Assembly (NCBI GenBank): GCA_017557535.1
Contig: JAFYYM010000079.1
Location: 186,001-250,000 of the forward strand
Length of the DNA: 64,000 bases
Direction of reading: 5' to 3'
Origin: Bacteroidales bacterium
GTDB lineage: Bacteria > Bacteroidota > Bacteroidia > Bacteroidales > UBA932
Shown: positions 25,525 through 34,435 of the stretch, one piece after another
Layout: every line of letters starts with the position of its first letter
Position numbering within the stretch: the stretch's first letter is position 1
The notes under the pieces: generated by a model
What the model was told of the DNA's origin: nothing
What the model saw: only the letters and a program-made list of their open reading frames with translations
The model's database searches: none
Translations under genes and position numbers: made by a program

Positions 25525-26862
25525 ATGAGCAATATCGATCCACAAAACCTAAAAATCACGGACATTCGCTTCGCCGACATCGACGGAGCCCCGAAGAGAT
25601 GCACATTGCTTAAGATATACACCAACCAGGGGCTTGTCGGCTACGGGGAAGTGAGAGATGCCTCCAGCAAGACTTACGCCTTGATGCTTAAGAGCCGCCT
25701 GCTCGGTGAGAACCCTTGCAATGTCGACCGTTTGTTCCACAAGATCAAGCAGTTCGGAGGACCATCCCGTCAGGGAGGAGGCGTGTCTGGAATTGAGATC
25801 GCCCTTTGGGACCTTGCCGGAAAGGCTTATGGCGTGCCTCTTTATCAAATGCTCGGAGGAAAGTTCCGGGACAAGATCAGGGTGTATTGCGACACAGACG
25901 CTGATGGAAAGGACAATGACGGCCACGCCATGGGGCTGGCGCTCAAGAAGAGGATGGAGATGGGCTTCACATTCCTGAAGATGGATCTCGGAATAGGCCT
26001 TCTGATGGATGTTCCGGGAGCTATCAACGCCCCTCTTGGATTCATTGATGACATGAAGGAATATGCCCCCCATATCCTCAATGTCCAGAGCGGTTCTGTG
26101 ACTTCGGAGATGGTGCGGCGCCAGAGAAGCTATGACATCGTCACCACCGCCCACCCATTCACCGGCATCCATCTCACCGAGAAAGGGCTTGACGTGCTTG
26201 AGCAATATGTCAAGGACGTGAGGGAAGTCATTGGTTATGAGGTTCCTCTGGCCATCGACCATTTCGGTCATGTCTGCGTTGAGGACTGCATCCGTTTCGC
26301 CAAGAGGGTTGAGAAGTATAACATCGCTTGGATGGAGGACATGATTCCTTGGATGTACACCGATCAGTACATCCGTTTGAAGAATTCAACCTGCGTCCCT
26401 GTCTGCACCGGAGAGGACATTTATCTCAAAGAGAATTTTGAGCCCCTTATAAAAGGCCATGGAGTCTCTGTGATCCATCCCGACATTTTGACTTGCGGAG
26501 GAGCGTTGGAACTCAAGAAGATCGCCGACATGGCAGACGAGAATGGTGTTGCCGTCGCTATCCACATGGCAGAAAGCCCGGTGGCCTGCATGGCAGCCGT
26601 CCATACTGCAGCGGCGATGCATAACGTCTTGGCCATGGAACTCCATTCCGTTGATATTCCTTGGTGGCAGGATCTCGTGAAGGGCCTGCCTAACCCTCTC
26701 GTCAAGGACGGTTTCATCACAGTTCCAGACGGTCCCGGACTCGGCATTGAAAGCCTCAATGAGGATCTGATCGCCGAGAAGATCAATCCTGATATCCCCG
26801 GCCTTTGGGAGCCTACCGATGAATGGAACAAGGAGTTTTCCAACGATCGCATCTGGAGTTAA
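25525..26862 (+). CDS. Mandelate racemase/muconate lactonizing enzyme family protein (sugar acid dehydratase candidate)
   Basis: The 445-residue protein belongs to the enolase superfamily. Start ATG 25525 (MSNIDPQNL) is preferred because the longer frame runs back into the SDR gene. Features include the N-terminal capping domain, SGIEIALWDLAGKAYGVPLYQMLGG split over its end, a candidate catalytic Lys in FLKMDLG, metal ligands in LAIDHFGH, WMEDMIPW and CTGEDIY, and a catalytic His in AIHMAES. Related enzymes dehydrate sugar acids such as galactonate, mannonate or fuconate. It is next to a UxuA-like gene, so two dehydratase types are adjacent. Confidence 0.85.
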   Translation: MSNIDPQNLKITDIRFADIDGAPKRCTLLKIYTNQGLVGYGEVRDASSKTYALMLKSRLLGENPCNVDRLFHKIKQFGGPSRQGGGVSGIEIALWDLAGKAYGVPLYQMLGGKFRDKIRVYCDTDADGKDNDGHAMGLALKKRMEMGFTFLKMDLGIGLLMDVPGAINAPLGFIDDMKEYAPHILNVQSGSVTSEMVRRQRSYDIVTTAHPFTGIHLTEKGLDVLEQYVKDVREVIGYEVPLAIDHFGHVCVEDCIRFAKRVEKYNIAWMEDMIPWMYTDQYIRLKNSTCVPVCTGEDIYLKENFEPLIKGHGVSVIHPDILTCGGALELKKIADMADENGVAVAIHMAESPVACMAAVHTAAAMHNVLAMELHSVDIPWWQDLVKGLPNPLVKDGFITVPDGPGLGIESLNEDLIAEKINPDIPGLWEPTDEWNKEFSNDRIWS

Positions 26863-26866
26863 CAAA

Positions 26867-27826
26867 GTGTTGAGACTAAGCCAGTTATTCTTTTCGAATA
26901 AGCCAGACGCCCTTTGGACCTTATGCCGCCAGATGGGGATCAATCTGGCGGTGGCAAAGCTTGCCCCGGAGCTGACGGGAAAGCTGCCGCCGTGGGATTT
27001 CGATTCATTGGCGGAATCTAAAAAGCGTTTCAAGGAAGGAGGTTTTGATCTTGTCGCACTGGAGGGGGACCAGTTTGACATGACCAGGATTAAGCTTGGC
27101 TTACCTGGCAGGGAAGAGGATGCTGAGCATTACCGGATGATGCTCAGGAATATGGGAAAGCTCGGAATCACCACACTATGCTATAATTTCATGCAGACTG
27201 GGTGGTTCAGGACAAGGAAAGATATTCCTGAAAGGGGAGGAGCCAAGGTGACCGGATTCGATGCGGAAGAGGCAGCCTTGTTACCTCCTAAACCTTACGC
27301 TCCTGTGTCTGCGGACAAGATTTGGGACAATTACCGGTGGTTTATCAATGAGGTCATGCCGACGGCGGAAGAAGTGGGAGTCAAGATGGGTTTGCACCCT
27401 GATGACCCGCCTGTACCGAATGTTGAAGGCGTTGACAGGATATTCATTTCCCCGGAGGCCATCAAGAAAGCGCTCTCTTTAAGCGACAGCCCTTCCCACT
27501 GCCTGACCTTCTGCCAGGGTACCTATCTGACTATGGGAGTGGACATTCCGTCTTTCTTCAAGGAAGTGAGAGACAGGGTCGTGTTCATTCATTTCAGGGA
27601 TATCGTGGGGAAAGCCACAAAATTCAGGGAGACTTTCCACGATAATGGACCGACAGATATGGCGGCGATGATAAGACTCTATGCCAGAGAGGGCTTCGAA
27701 GGCTTGATCCGTTCCGATCATGTGTCGGCTATGCAAGGTGATGACAACACCCGTCCCGGCTATAGCATTAACGGTACCCTTTTCGGAGTAGGCTACCTGA
27801 AGGGTTTGCTGGACGCTTGTATATAG
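26867..27826 (+). CDS. Mannonate dehydratase (UxuA) family protein
   Basis: UxuA dehydrates D-mannonate to 2-keto-3-deoxygluconate. The protein of about 319 residues shows the TIM-barrel metal-site sequences MGLHPDDPP, LTFCQGTY, FIHFRDI and RSDHV, which fit the UxuA fold, though it is shorter than typical E. coli-type UxuA. The start is not certain: no ATG fits, and GTG 26867 or TTG 26870, a few bases after the previous stop, are the best candidates. It ends the acid-sugar operon, convergent with a broken oxidoreductase gene 4 bases away. Confidence 0.8.
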   Translation: MLRLSQLFFSNKPDALWTLCRQMGINLAVAKLAPELTGKLPPWDFDSLAESKKRFKEGGFDLVALEGDQFDMTRIKLGLPGREEDAEHYRMMLRNMGKLGITTLCYNFMQTGWFRTRKDIPERGGAKVTGFDAEEAALLPPKPYAPVSADKIWDNYRWFINEVMPTAEEVGVKMGLHPDDPPVPNVEGVDRIFISPEAIKKALSLSDSPSHCLTFCQGTYLTMGVDIPSFFKEVRDRVVFIHFRDIVGKATKFRETFHDNGPTDMAAMIRLYAREGFEGLIRSDHVSAMQGDDNTRPGYSINGTLFGVGYLKGLLDACI

Positions 27827-27830
27827 CTAA

Positions 27831-29401
27831 TCAATTACCTGATACAGAGGCCTTTGAGAGGGCCTCTTTTTGGAGTGCGATGAAGTCTTCGTCGGACGGG
27901 GAGTGGCCTTCCATATAGACCAGTGTCGCACCCTGGCTCAACAACTCTTCTTGAAGTTTCGGAACTGAAACCTCCTGGACGGCGCATTTATCCTCAATGG
28001 CTATTGAAGCGGCAGTGCCTGCGGCCTGACCTAATGCCATCCAGCACGGTTCCATGCGCAAGGTGGAGAATCCGATATGGGAGCCGGACACGGGTACGGG
28101 CAGGAGAAGATTGCTAACGTTTTTAGGTACAATTACTCCGTAGGGCACATTATAGACGGATGTAGGATAAGAAAGGAATCCGTCCAGATGGATTCTTCCG
28201 GGCTCTCGTTTGTGGTGGGCATGAGAGTCAAGCGCGTAATGGCTTGCCGTAATTCCGTCGCGATGGACAGGGCCCCTATCGGTCGGAGGTTCCGCATCGT
28301 TGGCAGCGAACCAAAACAGTCCTTCTGTGTAGTCCCTCAAACGTTTGGAGAACTGATCCCGCCATTCCCAGGAAGCGGTGGGCCAAGGTTGGTTCTCTTC
28401 GGGAAGATCCGTGGAGATAAAGGCCATGTGCTGGTTGTTCGCATCGGTCTTCCCATTCGGAAGATTAACCATGTTTGTGATCTTTCCAACGCCCCAACGG
28501 TCATCCGGGATCTGGGTCCTGCCGCCGTCGAGAATGATTTTCTTGTTATCTTCACGCTGATCCTGAGTTACTTCCATGGTCAAGACTCCCGTATGATACC
28601 CATACAACACATCGTCAACCAATGAGACATATTCATTGCGGTCGTAGTTCTCCGGCTTCCGGAAGGGCACCTGATTGGCCTTGTCTTTTGTCAGGCATAA
28701 CCGATAGTTGTAAGCTTGGATTGTGCTGTCTCCCTCATATGTGGTACCAGGCCCAACAGGACCTCTCCAATATTTGTAGACCTTTCCGGCGATGGGCTCA
28801 TGAAACTCGTCCATACCTTCACGTCCAATCCGGAACGGCACTCCTGCCGCGGCACCTAAGTCTCCCTCATAGGTGGCATCAACAAAGACTTTTCCTTTGT
28901 ACTTCCTAGTCTGCCGGAGTTCCTGTCCAAGACCGTGATCTCTTCTATGCGTCCGGCAGCCATCTTGAGATTCGAGGGGTCGCTGTCGAATTGGCGCATA
29001 GTAAGTACCTTGATACCAGGACATTCCCCTAGCATCTCGTTGAAAACCCTCGCGGCGACACTTGGCTCGAAATGATATCCGGAAGAACAGTCTTTGACCT
29101 GCTGGGAGTCTGCCCCATAGGTTTGTACATAGTACTCTTTGACCCTGTTGACGAATTCGAGGAAAAGCCCGGTCGTCGCCCCCCGAGTGGCGATATCTGT
29201 CGCTCCGAGACCGTTGGCTGGGAGACCTCCGAGGTTGTCAGTCCTTTCCAATAACAAAACCGAATGTCCCATGCGTGATGCGGAGACCGCTGTCATGATG
29301 CCTCCGGGTGTGCCTCCAACCACAACAACGTCATGAGACCGATTGCAAGATGTGACTGTGGTGAGCGCTAAAGTAATCAGTAAAAGCCATTTGTGATTCA
29401 T
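27831..29401 (-). pseudogene. FAD-dependent oxidoreductase, split by a frameshift
   Basis: Two minus-strand frames together make one FAD-dependent oxidoreductase of the type often annotated near xanthan lyases. The first part (29401 to about 28920) has a lipoprotein signal (TTVTSC), the dinucleotide fold VVVVGGTPGGIMTAVSASR and LLLERTDNLGG. The second part (about 28915 to 27831) continues with KGKVFVDATYEGDL and the C-terminal FAD segment STLRMEPCWMALGQAAGTAA. The switch falls in 28890-28930 and fits a 1-nt loss. Either the gene is dead or the assembly has an error. The sequence is otherwise well conserved on both sides, so the break is recent or artificial. Confidence 0.8.
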
Positions 29402-29460
29402 GGGCATAAAAATAGGAAAATTTAAATAATGCGTATATTTATACTCGCTTTTATTTCATA

Positions 29461-31230
29461 ATGCGGAAACAGTGGCTCAACATAGCGGGAGGTGCTGGCG
29501 CTCTTATACTAGGCGTCATTTCTTTGGTGCTTCTTGAACGATCGCAGGCCTTCGCTTTTTTCTATCGGGAACAGAATCAGATTTTCCTGTTGGACTGGAA
29601 GGATATCCTCTCTAAACTGATGTCCCCAGGCGGATTCGCCCTTGTTCTTTGCCAGTGTTCTGTCCAGTTCTTCAAGATTCCCCACATGGGGGCTTTGCTA
29701 ACGGCGCTTCTTGGGTTGTTGACTGCGCTTTTGCTATGGAAATCATTGAAAGACAAGGCTTCCATTGCCGCACTGCCTCTTGGTTTCATACCTGTTTTCC
29801 TGCAGGAAGGGGCCCTCTCTGACACGTTCTTTTTTTATAATGGTTTCGTGGCCTTTTTTCTTGCCGCCCTGTTTCTTTGGCTATATTCCATGCTGTCCTC
29901 GGAGAAAACCAACCGATTCCGCATAATCCTCGGGACAGCGATGGCTTTAGCTCTTTACTTTATAGCCGGACCAATTGCTTTTCTTTTTGCTATATGTTTA
30001 GCGATAATTGATGTTTTCACCGACCGGAAGCACTGGTATCTCGCCATGATTCCGGCGATGTCAATTGTCATCTGCGGATGGCTCCGCATGCGTTTGGGTT
30101 TCATCCAGGACATGAGGCTGGCGCTTTTTCAAAATGGTTATTATGAACCACTTCTGAAGCCAAACGCTTATATACATTCTTCTTGGATAGCCCTTCCCAT
30201 AGTCATTTTGGTTTCTGAATGCACACGATTCATTAAGGCAAAATGGTTCGAAGTGGCGCTTGCGTGTGTGGCGGTGGTCGTATCGCTGGCTGTTCTTTTC
30301 CGCATTCCAAAGCACATTGACAAAAAATATTACGACTCCCTGCGGTTGAGTCACTATATTAACGAGGAAGACTGGGATTCAATTCTTTCCGATCGGACAA
30401 CGACTCATATGAACTATATCCTGATGAACATCAGGAATCTTGCCCTGTCAAAAAAGGGACTCTTGCTTGACCGACTTTTTGATTATCCGCAAAAGGGAAT
30501 CCTCTCGTTATTGGCGGAGAATGAGCAAAGCAATCAGAACACCGACATGACCGTGCTGCATAGCCATATCCACTTTGCGATGGGCAACACCGCGCCGGCG
30601 CAGAACAAGGCTTTTGACTCAAGCGTGGGCATTCATTACGGCAACCCTTATATGATCATGCGTCTGATCAAGACTAATCTTGTGTGGGGAGCTTGGGATG
30701 TCGCTGAGAAATACATCTCCATGATGGAGAAGACCTTGTTCTACAAGGGGCAGGCTCATGAATTCCGTCGTTTCCTTAACGATGACGAGGCGGTTCTCGC
30801 CGATCCGGAGCTCGGAAGGCTGAGGCGTGGACTCACAAAGATGGACTATTTCTCCGGAATGAATCCTCTCGCAGACCTTGAGCTCATCCTCGCTACGGAT
30901 CCTTCCGACAAGGCGGCCAGGGATTACTACGTGTCCTTTATGCTTCTGGCGAAGGACATCGAGGGCTTGAGACATTATATTGAGAACGTCCCCGAAGCCT
31001 ACGACGAGCATGGCGATCTTCACCCTCGTCTACAGGAAGTGGTGTTGATTTACGCTGAGGGCGACAAGGATTATTGCAAGGCGCATGGTGTCACGGATGA
31101 GACCCTGAACCGTTACGAAGCCTTCCGCAAGCAGTATATTTCCCTCAAGACCAATGGAGGGAACCCCTCCAGCGTCATGAAATCTTTCTCGGGAACCTTC
31201 TGGTATTATTATATGTTCATAAATCGTTGA
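29461..31230 (+). CDS. DUF6057-like polytopic membrane protein
   Basis: The 589-residue protein has about ten hydrophobic segments in its first 300 residues and a soluble, tetratricopeptide-like helical C-terminal half. The family is of unknown function and I name DUF6057 only from general resemblance. Its stop overlaps the upstream region of the next gene, a PD40 lipoprotein with a haem motif; the two appear to be a functional pair. It is divergent from the broken FAD oxidoreductase. Confidence 0.55.
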   Translation: MRKQWLNIAGGAGALILGVISLVLLERSQAFAFFYREQNQIFLLDWKDILSKLMSPGGFALVLCQCSVQFFKIPHMGALLTALLGLLTALLLWKSLKDKASIAALPLGFIPVFLQEGALSDTFFFYNGFVAFFLAALFLWLYSMLSSEKTNRFRIILGTAMALALYFIAGPIAFLFAICLAIIDVFTDRKHWYLAMIPAMSIVICGWLRMRLGFIQDMRLALFQNGYYEPLLKPNAYIHSSWIALPIVILVSECTRFIKAKWFEVALACVAVVVSLAVLFRIPKHIDKKYYDSLRLSHYINEEDWDSILSDRTTTHMNYILMNIRNLALSKKGLLLDRLFDYPQKGILSLLAENEQSNQNTDMTVLHSHIHFAMGNTAPAQNKAFDSSVGIHYGNPYMIMRLIKTNLVWGAWDVAEKYISMMEKTLFYKGQAHEFRRFLNDDEAVLADPELGRLRRGLTKMDYFSGMNPLADLELILATDPSDKAARDYYVSFMLLAKDIEGLRHYIENVPEAYDEHGDLHPRLQEVVLIYAEGDKDYCKAHGVTDETLNRYEAFRKQYISLKTNGGNPSSVMKSFSGTFWYYYMFINR

Positions 31231-31244
31231 CAGTCATGGTGGTA

Positions 31245-32726
31245 ATGAGCATATTCAAGAAACACTTCCCGCTTGTGGCTGTTTTAACCGCCATTCTCAT
31301 CTCCTGCACATCCAAGGTGGAGGTGTCCGGCACCATTGAAGGCTTGCCGCAAGGGATGTTCCCAGATTATTCAGACGTCACCGTCCCTTGCAATATCGCT
31401 CCCCTGGATTTCGAGATTTCTGGTGATGGAAATGCTTTATTGACAATCACTTCCCCATCTTCCAACATGACGGTCAAGACCGGGAAGGGGACATTCAGAA
31501 TACCTATCCGTCGTTGGAAACGGCTTTTGACTGACGCGAGAGGATCCGCCCTTGAATTTACCGTGTCTGTGCGGCAAGAAGGGAAATGGTTTTCTTACAA
31601 TCCTTTCAGAGTTAACGTTAGCGAGGACGAGGCTGATCCCTATGTGGTTTACCGCCTGATCGCTCCTGGGTATGGGCTATGGAATAAAATGGGGCTTTAC
31701 CAAAGGAATATAACCTCATTCAAACAGACTCCGGTCTATGAGAACCGGCTTACTGATTATAATTGCGTGAATTGCCATTCGTTCCGGATGCAGGATCCTG
31801 GAAGGATGGTCTTCCACATGAGGGCCAAACATGGAGGGACGGTCTATGTTGACGGTGACGATGTCGAGAAATTGAACACCAAGACCGAGAAGACCATATC
31901 CAATCTTGTATATCCTTATTGGCATCCTGAGGGAAGGTACATCGCATTCTCTGTCAACAGCACCCTGCAGGCTTTCCATGCTGCCGATCCCAACAGGATA
32001 GAGGTTTTTGACTCCGCGTCTGATGTGGTCGTGATGGATACTCAGACTAAGGAAGTATTCTCTAACCCTAATCTTATGCGTGATGACGCGTTTGAGACCT
32101 TCCCGACATTCTCTCCCGATGGCCGGAGCTTGTATTTCTGCTCAGCGCCCGCTGTAGAGCTCATGCCGGAGGAGTACCGGAAGGCTCATTACAATCTATG
32201 CCGGGTGGATTTCGATCCTGAGTCCGGCACAGTCGGTTCGAAAATAGACACGTTGTTCCATGCGGGGGACTCCGCAAGTGTCTCATTCCCACGTGTTTCC
32301 CCCGACGGGAAGGAGCTGGTTTTCACAAAGCACGGATTCGGGAATTTCTCAATATGGCATCGTGATTCCGACCTTTATTCGGTCAATCTTTCTGATGGAA
32401 CTGTCAGGTCCATGTCTGAAGCTAACTCTTCCGAAGTGGACAGCTATCACTCATGGAGCTCAAACAGTCGTTTCATGGTGTTCTCAAGCCGCCGGATCGA
32501 TGGATTGTACACCCGTCTTTATATGACCTATATTGATGAGAACGGCTTGGAACACAAGCCATTCCTCCTTCCCCAACGCAGCCCGAAGAGCTTCTATGAG
32601 AGCTTGATGTTCTCATATAATATTCCTGAATTCGTGAAAGGGAAGGTTAAGGTGGATCGCCAGAAAATCGGGAAGACGATGCGCGAGTCTCCCGGCACTG
32701 ATCTGAAGTTCCGGAGCTCTGACTAA
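31245..32726 (+). CDS. PD40/TolB-like beta-propeller lipoprotein with a CxxCH motif
   Basis: The protein has a lipoprotein signal (AILISC), a beta-sandwich N-terminal part and a WD40-like PD40 propeller with repeats such as YPYWHPEGRYIAFS, TFPTFSPDGRSLYFCS and SFPRVSPDGKELVFTK. NCVNCHS at about residues 173-179 is a c-type haem-binding motif, placed just before the propeller. Start is uncertain: ATG 31236 or 31245 both give a good signal; TTG 31227 is less likely. It is coupled to the DUF6057-like gene and convergent with the iclR gene, overlapping by 4 bases. Function unknown. Confidence 0.75.
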   Translation: MSIFKKHFPLVAVLTAILISCTSKVEVSGTIEGLPQGMFPDYSDVTVPCNIAPLDFEISGDGNALLTITSPSSNMTVKTGKGTFRIPIRRWKRLLTDARGSALEFTVSVRQEGKWFSYNPFRVNVSEDEADPYVVYRLIAPGYGLWNKMGLYQRNITSFKQTPVYENRLTDYNCVNCHSFRMQDPGRMVFHMRAKHGGTVYVDGDDVEKLNTKTEKTISNLVYPYWHPEGRYIAFSVNSTLQAFHAADPNRIEVFDSASDVVVMDTQTKEVFSNPNLMRDDAFETFPTFSPDGRSLYFCSAPAVELMPEEYRKAHYNLCRVDFDPESGTVGSKIDTLFHAGDSASVSFPRVSPDGKELVFTKHGFGNFSIWHRDSDLYSVNLSDGTVRSMSEANSSEVDSYHSWSSNSRFMVFSSRRIDGLYTRLYMTYIDENGLEHKPFLLPQRSPKSFYESLMFSYNIPEFVKGKVKVDRQKIGKTMRESPGTDLKFRSSD

Positions 32727-33490
32727 TGGAGATGTTTCAGATCTTCTGTGTCTGAAATCTTTCGGTTTATCTCTTCCGCGCAATCAAGTACTTTCCTCAA
32801 CACGGCTTGCTTATTCCCGACCCTGAATATGGGCATATATACCCCAACGCTGCCAATCACATGGCCTTCGTTGAAAAGAGGAGCGGCGAAGCCTTCGATG
32901 TCGTTCTGGTCGGTGAATATCTCATAACCGTTATTCCTTATGATGGCCAGCTGGTTCATGAGTTCCCCGGAAGGATTATCCGAGAGATATATCTCGGGCC
33001 ATTCTTCCTTGGTTGGGAGTCCGTTACGTATGATGAATTTCTCTTGATGAGCTGGGGCGTAATTGGCCAGGATAACCCTTCCGGTGTTGGCCGTATACAC
33101 CGATTTGCCGATGTTTGTACGTACTATGACTTGCCTGTCCGACTCAGTTCGGAACAAAACCACCCTCTTGTCGTTGCGGATCACGGAAAGAATCGCCGTC
33201 TCATTGAGGCTCTCTCCCAATTTGCGAACATCCTCACGGGCTACTTTAGTGAGGTCATCATTGTTGACTGATGAGTTTGTCAGGCTGTAGACCATATAAC
33301 CCAGCTTGTAGCCTTGACGAGGCCCCGTCTGTTGCACATATCCTCTGTGGGCGAGTGTTTTGATGATGTTTGAACATGTGCCATGGTCCATGTTCAGGGT
33401 GTCCGCTATCTCCCCCAAGGGGAACTCCTTGCCATGATTCCTGCCGAGCAGTTCAAGGATATTGAGAGCTTTTCCTAAAACTAGTATCAT
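32723..33490 (-). CDS. IclR family transcriptional regulator
   Basis: The 255-residue protein has an N-terminal winged helix-turn-helix (about 5-65, LNILELLGRNHGKEFPLGEI then HGTCSNIIKTLAHRGYV) and a C-terminal IclR effector domain (about 85-245). IclR proteins often control sugar-acid or glycan catabolism and bind a small effector. It is transcribed away from the polysaccharide locus starting at 33771, and two AT-rich palindromes lie in the shared upstream region, which could be its operators. Confidence 0.92.
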   Translation of the reverse strand: MILVLGKALNILELLGRNHGKEFPLGEIADTLNMDHGTCSNIIKTLAHRGYVQQTGPRQGYKLGYMVYSLTNSSVNNDDLTKVAREDVRKLGESLNETAILSVIRNDKRVVLFRTESDRQVIVRTNIGKSVYTANTGRVILANYAPAHQEKFIIRNGLPTKEEWPEIYLSDNPSGELMNQLAIIRNNGYEIFTDQNDIEGFAAPLFNEGHVIGSVGVYMPIFRVGNKQAVLRKVLDCAEEINRKISDTEDLKHLH

Positions 33491-33520
33491 GATATAAAGA
33501 TAAAACTATTATTATTCAAT

Positions 33521-33550
33521 ATTATAAAATACGATAATATGTTTTATAAT
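33521..33550. promoter_or_regulatory. Perfect inverted repeat, candidate IclR operator
   Basis: ATTATAAAA and TTTTATAAT form 9-bp perfect arms around a 12-nt centre. The site is 31 bases upstream of the iclR start. AT-rich palindromes with TATAAAA/TTTTATA arms recur at 33636-33650 and 23376-23404. Binding by the IclR protein is inferred from position. Confidence 0.45.
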
Positions 33551-33635
33551 GTAAAATAACATAACGAAATCAACATCTATACATAGCTTTTTATCACCGT
33601 TATAGTTTTTTGACACAAAAGAAGCTTATATCAAA

Positions 33636-33650
33636 TTTTATATTATAAAA
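33636..33650. promoter_or_regulatory. AT-rich palindrome upstream of the SusC-like promoter
   Basis: TTTTATATTATAAAA is a 15-nt odd palindrome (7-bp arms, one central base). It sits 25 bases before the -33 box of the promoter at 33676, a position that suits an activator or repressor. The arms share TTTTATA/TATAAAA with the inverted repeat at 33521. Confidence 0.35.
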
Positions 33651-33675
33651 AACGTTACAAAATCATTTAGGGTAA

Positions 33676-33707
33676 TTTGACTTTAAGATGGGCGTTGTCT
33701 ATATTTG
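33676..33707 (+). promoter_or_regulatory. Promoter of the SusC-SusD chimera and downstream xylan locus
   Basis: TTTG (33676-33679), 20 nt, then TATATTTG (33700-33707): a full match to the Bacteroidetes promoter consensus. The expected start near 33714 gives a leader of about 57 nt to the ATG at 33771. Confidence 0.75.
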
Positions 33708-33770
33708 ATGAAACGAATAACCATAAATTAAAGATTAATACATCTTCATATCACTTAATAACCATTCAAC

Positions 33771-34358
33771 ATGAAACACAAAATGCATTTAAAAGCCTTG
33801 TGCTTTCTTTTTGTGGCGATCTTTGGATGCTCTTTGTGCGTGAACACTTACGCGCAGAGACAGACAAAGACGGTCAGTGTAGTCGTGAAGGATGCCCTCG
33901 GTCCCTTGGCTGGGGCCAATGTGGCCGTGAAGGGCACCACCATCGGCGCCAACACGGACGGTAACGGTAACGTTACACTAGCCAACGTGCCGGCCAATGG
34001 TGTTCTGGAAATATCCTTCGTTGGATACAAGACCCAGGACATCTCGGTCGGCAGCGGTTCTTCTTTCGAGGTATTCCTGGAGGAAGACACAAACATGCTC
34101 GATGAGCTGGTGGTCATCGGTTACGGTACCGTAAAGAAAAGAGACCTTACCGGATCTGTGAGCCAGGTCAAGGCGAAAGACATGACCGATTTCACGGTTT
34201 CCAATCCTATCCAGGCCCTTCAGGGAAGGGTTCCTGGACTGAACCTGACAACCAACACCGGATCCCCTGAAGGAAACTTCACCATCCCTATTCCTGACAC
34301 TGAGTTCACTTACAATACAGCTCTGGATCCTAGCAAAGACCAGAATCCGGGTTATTAA
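33771..34358 (+). pseudogene. SusC-SusD chimera left by an internal deletion
   Basis: The 195-codon frame starts as a SusC/RagA TonB-dependent receptor: signal peptide, carboxypeptidase-regulatory-like beta domain (about 33-105), then the plug start LDELVVIGYGTVKKRDLTGS and NPIQALQGRVPGLNL. After residue about 165 (TNTGSPEG) it changes to NFTIPIPDTEFTYN and ends DQNPGY, the standard C terminus of SusD proteins (IPxxE ... QNPGY). Intact susC and susD together need over 4 kb. The simplest reading is a deletion from early susC to the 3' end of susD that left an in-frame fusion. The product would be exported but cannot form a barrel or bind glycan. Confidence 0.85.
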
Positions 34359-34390
34359 GAAATGGTGTATTAATTAATGGTTTGAGGAGA

Positions 34391-34413
34391 GGGGGCTGAC
34401 ACCGCCAGCCCCC
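34391..34413 (+). terminator. GC-rich hairpin after the chimera, possible attenuator
   Basis: GGGGGCTG pairs perfectly with CAGCCCCC around ACACCGC. The following bases are TTATTGATAAAA, not a clean T-run, so it may be a partial terminator or an mRNA-stabilising hairpin between the SusC/D-type gene and the enzyme genes that begin at 34436. Confidence 0.5.
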
Positions 34414-34435
34414 TTATTGATAAAAAGAGACAAAG

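Noticed and set aside
30061..30354. Small minus-strand frames inside the DUF6057-like gene
   Set aside because: They overlap a long membrane-protein frame with consistent hydrophobic periodicity and show no independent features.
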